The notes under the pieces are model-generated. The model did not search any database, had not been told where the DNA came from, and saw only the letters and a program-made list of their open reading frames with translations. From Solen grandis (lineage: Eukaryota > Mollusca > Bivalvia > Adapedonta > Solenidae), in the NCBI GenBank assembly GCA_021229015.1, contig CM037780.1:70255656-70319655 (forward strand): a DNA stretch of 64,000 bases, given 5' to 3'. Each line of letters starts with the position of its first letter. The stretch's first letter is position 1. Of this stretch, positions 55,285-64,000 are shown piece by piece. Position numbers and translations under genes: made by a program.

Positions 55285-57420
55285 TAACAAGAGGCATGAA
55301 TAACATCTAGCGAGTACCTAGAAATCTGGGAAATAAATTAATAATATTTTTACGAAGGAAACTTGGAACACACGATATTTATACCAATGCCACTGACATT
55401 TATAGTGCTAATCAAATACTTTATATCAGAAAAAAAGATGAAAAATGAAAATTGTTGTCTTGCAAAACGTGAAATTTTGGCTCAAAAGTCCTGTTCGTTA
55501 ATTCCAGACCTACCATGTTCATTTGTTTTCGTTACGTTTCATCAGTATGTACTCTAAAATCAATTTTTGTAGGAAACTAAACATATGGGAATATCTGCCT
55601 TGCAAAACGTGAAAATTTGGATGGAAAAATGGACGCATTAATTTCAGACCTATAATGTTCATGTATTTTCACATATATATTGGTCTCGTCTAAATAATTT
55701 CAATATGACATTTAAAAACATTGCGGCAATTCGGTGATGAATTTTTCAAAATAATCACGAAATAATCAAAACTGGGATTCGTTACTCGTTTTTGTTTAGG
55801 AAAATAAGACTAATTGTAGACAGAGGTATTCGAACAGTCCAAACATACTTCAAAATATCAAGTTTGATTATGTCCATACGTCTGGTAAGATCAAGAAGCT
55901 ATTTGGAACCGTGAAAGAAAAAGGAAATTGACTTAGCTGCCAGATAAAAGCAGCGGTAAAGTGAAAATAAACTCTAATAAATTATTTACAGTTCTGGAAT
56001 TCTTATTTATACCTGCAACATTTTCTCGGCGGCAGATATCTTAACTTCCTGCTATCATAGACATTTTCTAGTTTACATGAAATAAAACTGAAACCTGGCC
56101 CGATTTCTACATCAATAAATCGACACAGTCACAAAAATGAATTGAGCTATCCACTTAACTCGGTAATATCTATGAAACAATTATAATAGCAACAAGAACA
56201 TTATTTCAATTAGTAACATTACTTGAAGCTCATAAAACATGCGTAACATTCAAAGGCGAGAGATATACTGGATGAGTAATTCCAGATTGAAAATAAACAC
56301 AGGTATTTAATTTCTCAATCAAGGGGAAAGTAGAGACAGGTTTATGTTCTTTATTTCTCACGGTCTTTGAATAAATTTAAATCCATACACTCGTGGAAGA
56401 ACTTTAAGGCACTGGCTGCAAATAAGTAAGGTCTCTGTCTAAAAGTAGAATCAATACAGGAATGTTTCTGAGTGTTCTAGAACTCTGGGGATATCAAATG
56501 AACATCTCATATTTGAAGCAGTTTTGAAATACATATAATAAGAGAACTTCATTTGTAATCAAAGTGGTTCATTAATGCAGCATGTCTAATAAACTCAAAC
56601 GCGAGGCATTTTTCCAATTGGATAAGTATCAAATGGTAAATGTTTCACACAACACAAACAATTTAGCTTATTAGCTTAAATGTAAATTAAATGTTGGTCA
56701 TATACATTGTATTTTAATTAGAGAGGTTTTAGGAACAACTTGCAGTACTATTAGCATGTGTATGATAGTGTTTAAACGAACACACACACGCACATAATTC
56801 GTTTTTTTTTATCTGATTAGCGTTATTGATATAATATATATAGCATATTAATACCGTTTTGTTTATTTTGTAAATATTTGACAATGAAATACATTTAAAC
56901 TAAACTAAAAATGTTACGAGAGCGCAAATAAGTAAAACTATATGGTATATCAAGCTTTTAAAGCTCAAAATCGAATCAAGTTATTTATGTGGGACTAATT
57001 GAGGCATTTCAATCATTAATGTCATTTGTCAGTGTAAATTTTCATTCTAATGATGGACTAATTCCTTCAAACAGCTTTTGGAGGTAAAACAGGAGTTTTA
57101 GAAGAAGAAAAACTGAAATCCAATAATAAAGTACCAGAATTAATTAAAATTTCAGATTAAATGTTTTATTTTTTGCAAATTTAATCAACGGCAAGGAATG
57201 CCTAGGGAAATATTTTTAATATAATGAATGGGGAGAACATAAAATAAAGCTTAACTGGAAAAAAACGCCCCTGTCATTGGGTTAACGAGAATCGAGGAAA
57301 TTAGATCATAAAATGCATCTTGGTGCCCGAGTGTTTCAGATCATTTGATTCAATGTTGATTCATTCCATGTCATTTAGTCTGTTATTTTCTATGGATGAT
57401 GCGTAAATGTCATAACTCCA
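55285..57420 (+). repeat. Old segmental duplication, copy A
   Basis: Collinear with 60610-62790 at an offset of about 5.4 kb. Matching anchors are GAGTACCTAGAAATCTGGGA (55312), ACAGTCCAAACATACTTCA (55834), CATAAAACATGCGTAAC (56231), TTTGTAATCAAAGTGGTTCA (56552) and AAAGTACCAGAATTAATTAA (57129). Inside copy A a ~140-bp part with TTGCAAAACGTGAAA is itself doubled (about 55455 and 55597). Confidence 0.82.
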
Positions 57421-60400
57421 TGGCAATAGTCAGTTGAATATACTTCCGAAATTAATGACTGGTTGGTTGGTGGACAAACATTAGACAGTAACAAGAAACC
57501 ATTAAATTTAGTAACTATATGTTTTGGCTTATTTTCGTGAAGTTTTAGCCACGAATAAAAGAAATCTGAACAAACGTTATGATCATGTAAATAATTTTTT
57601 TAAAAATGGCCTATCACTAAACATCAATTTACACATGTTAAAACATACATCTTTAAATGAAGATAAGATCACGTAAAAAAAATTTTCAGTCAATGCTAAT
57701 ATCTAACAGTATAATGGATCAAAATAATATTATGTTGAAAATCAAAAAAGCTAATAAAATTATTGAAACTTGAACATCTAATTTATTTTATCAAACTATA
57801 TAAAGCTCAAGATTTTTATTATTTTGCATTACATTTTAATTACATAATATATAACCAAGACATTTTGTAAGCTAAAATATTTATATGAATCGATTTAAAT
57901 GGTATATGATATAAAATGGAATGGGTAGCAGCTTTTATAATAGCATTAAGGTAATTTCTGTCTTAATTTCATAGCATCGGATAAATATCTTGTAATATCA
58001 AAAAATATGGTTCTTTTTGCAAATAGTCATACAAAAATATTCAATTAATTATATAATGCTAGTAAAATAAAAAATAAAAAAACAAAAAAAAAACAAGGGG
58101 AGTAGCTTTGATTAAAGCGTTTAAAGATCTTATTTTAATAAGACGCGATCTGATTTTATGACAGGGTGAAAGCTTTTGAGAATATTGATGACTTTGCTAT
58201 GTTTGATTTGATATGTTTTCTTCGAATATCAGTAGAAATAAAATAACATGATGAAAACAACAGATAGCCAAAGACCTTAAATACATTCACCTTCTGATAT
58301 TTCTGATCATTAAATGGAAAGAGATGGAATTTGACCGAGCAATCCGCATTTATAATCAGCAAAACCTATCATTGTCTTGATAAGAAATATTTACAAAATC
58401 ACACTTTAGTAAGCGATTACAGGAATGCAAGCACATTATCATAATATTATGTTTTATATTTGTTGTAGTTTGTTGATTTCATTTCTAATTCCATCATTCT
58501 TATTGTGATATATTTATAATCTTATTTAAAATGATAAGTAACCTTATACATGATCACGTGATGTATTAAGTTGATACGTCATGAACATGTAAACTTACAC
58601 TTGATAAAGGTCAATGTGGTCAGTGGTCCTACCACGTGGTAAGTGACGTCATTTTACTGAATGATATATATATATATATATATACTGCATAGATTCAGAA
58701 TGAAAATCAGCTGTAAGTATGTTATTTCTTTATTAATTGTAATGGTATAATGGTATATAGCGAAGCGTAAAACTGCGCCCTACACATAGGCCCCAATTAC
58801 TCTTTTGTCAGATATACAGTTGTTCCTAACATTCTGGAAAACCTTCCGAGTTCATGAAATTTTGTTTGCTTACACGTAAAGCACATCGCTCATATTTTTT
58901 CCCGAATATTGGAAATATTGTACATCTGACTGAATCATGGGGGCTTTTGTGTAGTGCACAACTTTTTACTTCGCATGCGCTATATCCCATTAAATTGTGA
59001 AGAAATAAAATACTTACAGCACTTTTCTTTTTCGAATCGAGGCATTTTAGTGATATCTTAAAATAACGCCATATACCACGTGGTATGGCCAAACTGAAGG
59101 TGCTCAAACCCAGCCCTATTTGGAAATTGTTAAAACTAGTTACACCATGTACATCTTTAATCGAAGCTGTATGAAACCATAATCATATTCTCCTTTTCCT
59201 AGTATATTGATCTATTTGTCTTTGATAAAGTTATCTTCTTTTATTTTTCTCTGGAGAATTCAACCAACGACAATTTCACCTCGGCTGATTGTGTCGCAGA
59301 TGTTCTGAACAAATAGCCATTTCTCATGGGGCAACCGTAAATTAGAAACGTACAAGTAACCTTGAAGCATTAGTAATAAATTGAGGTATTATCTTTAACT
59401 ACCATAACAAGAATGGGATTATCTAATTTTGAATAAACCAGAAAATATTCGCTTTACAGCATTAGTTATATCTCAGCATATATACGGTTTGGCAGAGCTA
59501 TATGTTAGAATGAACGTATTTCTGCTGAAATATCATGTCGGTTTAAAGATTGTCATGTTTAAAGTGTCCTATATAGAAATTTAAACAAAAACACGTGAGG
59601 AAATTCGGTGACGCTCACAGACAAGATCAGTAGAGCGTTGGAATCTCATCTATTGATAAATTCACACTGTCACTCGAAGATATTTCTTTCCTATACACTA
59701 TAGTGTCAAATGTCAAGGTTTCCCAGGAAAATTCCACCTTTGTTGGTCTCCAATAAACCTTTATTTCAAATATAATACATGAAGTCATCATTTTTTATCT
59801 TGTATGCCACCTAACGAAAAGTAGAAAAAAATCATTTTTATAATTATCATTGATAATGAAAAAGGTAAAGAAAAAGGAATTTCGACCTAATTTATGAAGT
59901 GTAGTATCCCAAAAATATGCTCGATCAGGATAAGCATGAAAGTATCCGAAATGTTAAATATGTCTGTATAACAATAAACCGCCTTGTGAAAGACGAAAAC
60001 ACAAAAAAAACTAAAATAAAAACTAGGATAATAGGATTTTAAATTTTAATAATGAGAAATTTATTTCATAAAAAAACCTGAATATTCCACAGGGAGCAAA
60101 GCACATTAATTTGTAAAATAATCAGTCACTCTTCTTTCGATAGCTCGTCGTTCTAAAGCTTTTTTATTTTCTTAGACAAAATGGAATCCTAAGAAGCTTG
60201 AATCGAGTTTCCTGTGCGAAAGCTCACATTTAACGCTTTAATATGTCACATCCAAGACGGATAAATATATAAATAGCGTCTGTCTTGAGTACTGCAGATA
60301 AAACACGCCCTGTGTTGCTGTTTTTTTTTGTTGTTTTTTTTTAAAATTGTTTTGATCTCTCGGCTTGGCATCGGCAGTAATTAACTGATTTTATTCTACA

Positions 60401-60600
60401 CCCAGCCATTAATCGAGAAGAATATGTATAGAATGTAAAAGTACACCAGATTCTATATGGAGACAACTTATCTAGTATGGAGTTTTGACATGTAACCTTC
60501 AAATTTTGTTCATACTTGCTTATTATCAGACAAGTGAATATCTGTTTCAGTGTAACCGTAGCATAATTATATATTGAATAATTCATGATTCCATTGTAAT
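57421..60600. other. Sequence between duplicated copies
   Basis: An (AT)n run at 58664-58684 is preceded by ACCACGTGGT (58631-58640) and TGACGTCA (58644-58651). The 14-bp palindrome ATACCACGTGGTAT is at 59073-59086. No exon recognised. Confidence 0.5.
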
Positions 60601-60609
60601 GTTATTAAA

Positions 60610-62790
60610 CACGCAAGAGGCAATGAAGTTCAATGTTCGAGTACCTAGATAACTGGGAAGTAATTTATAAATACATGTATTTTACAATGCAAACTTGGAA
60701 CTCTAACTATTTATACCTATTCTATTGATGTGCTAGTACAGTGAAACCTCTTTACAGCGGCATTCATTATAACAGCATCCTCTTTATAACAGCAGTAGTC
60801 TTGAAAACAAAAGTGCATAATCTTTCTATGTCTTTATTCTTTACAACGGAGATTTCTTTATAACAGCAAAACTCACTGAAACAAACACTGCCGTTGTAAA
60901 GAGAGTTGACTGTACCAAATACCTAATATCCGAGAGATTTATGGAAATATCTGATGTGGAAGCATGGCACTTTGGATCATATGCTGTATGCATGAGATGC
61001 AGACTCAAACTTTATTTACTTTCTTAAATTTCTTTTGTGTAAACACTATTATAATATCTGTATACAGTACAGGTCAGAACCATAGGTTCTTCTCTAAGTA
61101 TCTTCAAGATTACATTTTAAAACAGTATGTCAATTCTAATGAATCGCATTTCAAAATAAGATTGAAATTGGGATTCCAGGCATTCTTTCTCGTTTAGAAA
61201 AATAAGACATATGGAAGACAAACATATTCCAAAACTTTTAAACAGTCCAAACATTCTTCAGAGCATTCTGTGGACTTTGCCCTAAGTTCGATAGGATAAT
61301 GAAGGTATTGGGGCTGTGGAGAGAAAAGGGAATTGTTTAAGCTGCCGTTTCAAAGATAAGTTCTCAAGAACGATTTACATTTCCGGCAGTCTAAATAATA
61401 TATTAAATAATCAACAACGTATGATTCAAATTTTGCAGTTAATATCAAATAAAACTGATGCGTGGCCCTCATCCAACTTCAATAAATCAACAAAGTCACA
61501 AATAGTTATGAATCAACCTACTTATCTCTGCTATATATACTAAATAAATTTGGTATTAACGTTAAGTACAGTCATCTTCATTAGTAACATGAGTTGAAAC
61601 TTCATAAAACATGCATAAAAAGATACATTAAATCTTTCATTGCAGGATATATCTAGAAAATAAAACAAATATCAATAAAATTTATCAAACACATTTAAAT
61701 CTTAGTTATTTATTTAATTCCTCAATTTAGAGGAAAGTATAGACAAGTTAAGTTTATTTTTATGGACTTCGAAGAAACGAAAATCCTTACACACTTGAAA
61801 AACGTTTGGGGCATTGGCTGCACATGAGTAACATGCGATCTCTATCTAGATGTAGAATAGTCACAGGCTAGATCTCGGTGTATTCTAAAATAAGAATCTT
61901 TCGCTCCGGGGACATCAAAAGAACATCAAAATTTAAATAACAGTTTTAGAGTCGGTTCGTTTGTAATCAAAGTGGTTTATTAATGCATGAAATACGTTCT
62001 GTAAATTCAAATACGAGGTACAATCAAATGCTAAAACTATTTGTATAAATACAAACAAATGCTAAAAGTATTTGTATCAAATGTTGGAGACCTAATTTAG
62101 CAAATGTACATGTATTTTAATGCATAGTCTAAGTACATGTAGGTCATATCGTATTTTATTAAGAGAATTTTAAAATGCTTAAACGGCTCTCAGCCTAACT
62201 AGTATTTGTGTGAATATGATTTGGTGGAATCAACCAATTATAACATACAAACACAATCATACAATCATATAAATACGTTTGTGTCGGATTAGTGATTTTG
62301 ATACAAAGGTGCGGAGCGATGCGATCAAAGTCTTTACTCGTTACTAGGTTATTTAATTGATGGGAACATTGAGACATTAAAATTATAAATGGCATCTCTT
62401 ACTCCAAATTTTTATTATATTAATTATATTATTATATTAAGCAAAAGATTCTTTCAAACAGTATTAATATTAAAACAGTAGTTTTAGAAAATAAATATAA
62501 TATGTTTTGCCTAAAACAATAATTAAAGAATCAGAATTTATTAAATTAAGATGTTTGATCCTTGCAAATTTTATCATCGAGTTTTTTTTTAAATTTAAAT
62601 AAAAGCTTTGTAAAATATATATTATTAATAATATCATAAATAAGAACATAAAACAAAAATTAATTAGAAAATAAAACAATCATATCAATATTAAAATTAA
62701 ATCAGGAAATATATAATGATGCCCGGGGGTCTCACACCATTATGATTTTTTTTTCAATTACATGTTCTGTTATTTATGTCATCATTCTAT
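60610..62790 (+). repeat. Old segmental duplication, copy B
   Basis: Anchors are GAGTACCTAGATAACTGGGA (60640), ACAGTCCAAACATTCTTCA (61242), CATAAAACATGCATAA (61603), TTTGTAATCAAAGTGGTTTA (61960) and TGTTTGATCCTTGCAAATTT (62551), in the same order as copy A. Divergence is considerable and both copies have many indels, so the duplication is old. The MITE at 60739-60912 is inside copy B and absent from A. Confidence 0.82.
60739..60912. mobile_element. TA-flanked MITE, 174 bp
   Basis: Starts CAGTGAAACCTCTTTACAGC and ends with the near inverse GTTGTAAAGAGAGTTGACTG, flanked by TA at 60737-60738 and 60913-60914. Internal TTTATAACAGCA motifs repeat. A compact non-autonomous pogo/Tc1-like element. 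Confidence 0.88.
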
Positions 62791-63149
62791 AAAAGGCGCC
62801 AGCTAAATGTAATTAAGGATTTGACGATTGAAAGACAATGTATTGTATCATTCATTTTTGTGTTAGGTAGACATCTTGGAAAAAAATAATAGTCGGCCTC
62901 TAGGATTAAGCTTTATCGATTTCAGATTTTTCGTAACCTTATCGAGCGTTTCGTCATTATCGTAGGTTAACATGGGACCTATGAGGCATACAATACAAAA
63001 AATACTGAAAAATACAGAGTTCTGAAGTCGCGTTCCAAATACAGAAATATATTGTAAACACGTGATTAAAAAGGGCCAAATCTTTCAAGATTTCATTTTA
63101 AAAAATCGTGACAAAATTTAAACGTAGCTTTTAAAAATAAAATCAGAAC

Positions 63150-63945
63150 TTTGATTGATTCTAGACAATGTTTTGTATTGAAGAAAAAAATATTTCAAGA
63201 CCGGTAAAATTTCCACACATTCTTCAAAACATCCAGTTGGATTATGTTCCTTTAATAACGAATTCATTTTGAATAGGAAAAGGGAACTGTCATAGTTGCC
63301 GCTAAAAAACAGTGGTGATACAAATTACAAGTTAAAAAAAAACGTTTACATTTCTAACATTTAAATTTAGGCAAACAAACAACAGTTAGCCCGCATGTAT
63401 TTAGCATCCTGCTTTTACACACATTATGAAGTTAATATCAAGGAAAATAAGTGTATAGCCATATCCAATTAAAATAAATTTAAAAAACAATATCAACTGA
63501 AGCTACATAAACCATGTATAATGTTCTTAGACGAAATAGTAGATGTTTAGAATATCAATAAAACAAATAGAAATAAATATATTTTATGAGACACATAATA
63601 TTATGTTTCATTTATTTATTTTTAATAATATTTTATTATATTAATAGGAAAGTAGAGACAAAAGTATATTTCTTTCCAACACATTTGCAAGAGAATAGTG
63701 TGCGAATTATATTTAGGGTAAAATCGATAACGGAAAATAACTGAAATATTTATTGCCTACAGCAAATATGAAAGTACCAGACTTAATAAAATTTAAAGAT
63801 TTAAATGTTTGATAATTTACAAATTTAAACATTTGAGATTGTCAGATTTATCTTTAACGGAAGCCTTGGGAAAATATATAAAATATTATGAGCGGAGAAA
63901 ACGTCATACAAAGCTTAATTAGTGAAAACACTCCTGTTCTCACGA
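63150..63945 (+). repeat. Segmental duplication, shortened third copy C
   Basis: ACACATTCTTCAAAACATCC + AGTTGGATTATGTTCC (63214) matches A near 55839, and GGAAAAGGGAACTGTCATAG (63277) matches A and B. AAAGTACCAGACTTAATAAA (63770) and GCCTTGGGAAAATATATAAA (63862) match A at about 57129 and 57200. The middle of the unit is missing here. It may continue beyond the window. Confidence 0.7.
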
Positions 63946-64000
63946 GAGTTCACGAGAGTGGAAAAGATACATTAAATTAGAACATCCTATCATTTTCTAG

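Noticed and set aside
58826..59107. Possible first exon of the channel gene (93-codon minus frame)
   Set aside because: No signal-peptide-like start followed by an LGIC N-terminus, and no donor in the phase required by exon 54292-54225.

Overview
This is eukaryotic DNA from an animal, most likely a bivalve mollusc. The case rests on exons with GT/AG boundaries, introns up to 15 kb, pervasive minisatellites, tRNA-derived SINEs, and several copies of the 'ACAAGAGGGCC...GCTCACCTGAG' repeats that I associate with bivalve genomes. There is no bacterial gene organisation. Most long open frames are chance products of repeats; real coding sequence is under about 2 kb of the 64 kb.

Two spliced genes are supported, both on the minus strand. 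Seven exons between 24733 and 4752 join in frame (340 residues) and match the middle of focadhesin (FOCAD). Five exons between 54292 and 33647 join in frame (169 residues) and encode most of the extracellular domain of a Cys-loop ligand-gated ion channel of the GluCl/glycine/GABA type, with an intact 13-residue Cys loop. FOCAD lacks its 5' and far 3' exons. The channel lacks its signal-peptide exon and all transmembrane exons. The missing FOCAD 5' half and channel 3' half would both be expected near the 100-base N gap at 33427-33526, so the gap probably hides much sequence or joins two unrelated contigs.

Layout: 1-4.7 kb, repeats and a broken YR (DIRS/Ngaro-like) retrotransposon; 4.7-24.7 kb, FOCAD exons with introns carrying minisatellites, nested repeat elements, a Mutator-like element with 9-bp target duplications, and a decayed full-length mariner; 25-33.4 kb, repeats without exons; 33.4 kb, gap in a 42-bp tandem array; 33.6-54.3 kb, channel exons, with a 15-kb intron holding three large tandem arrays (34-bp, 28-bp, 66-bp units), SINEs and MITEs; 54.3-64 kb, AT-rich DNA dominated by an old tandem segmental duplication.

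I found no CRISPR, operon, rRNA or functional tRNA gene. The most interesting points are the gap between two truncated genes, the repeat superfamily with shared ends and exchangeable tandem cores, the probable 9-bp-TSD Mutator-like element, the tandem array starting at a channel splice donor, and the diverged duplication at the right end.
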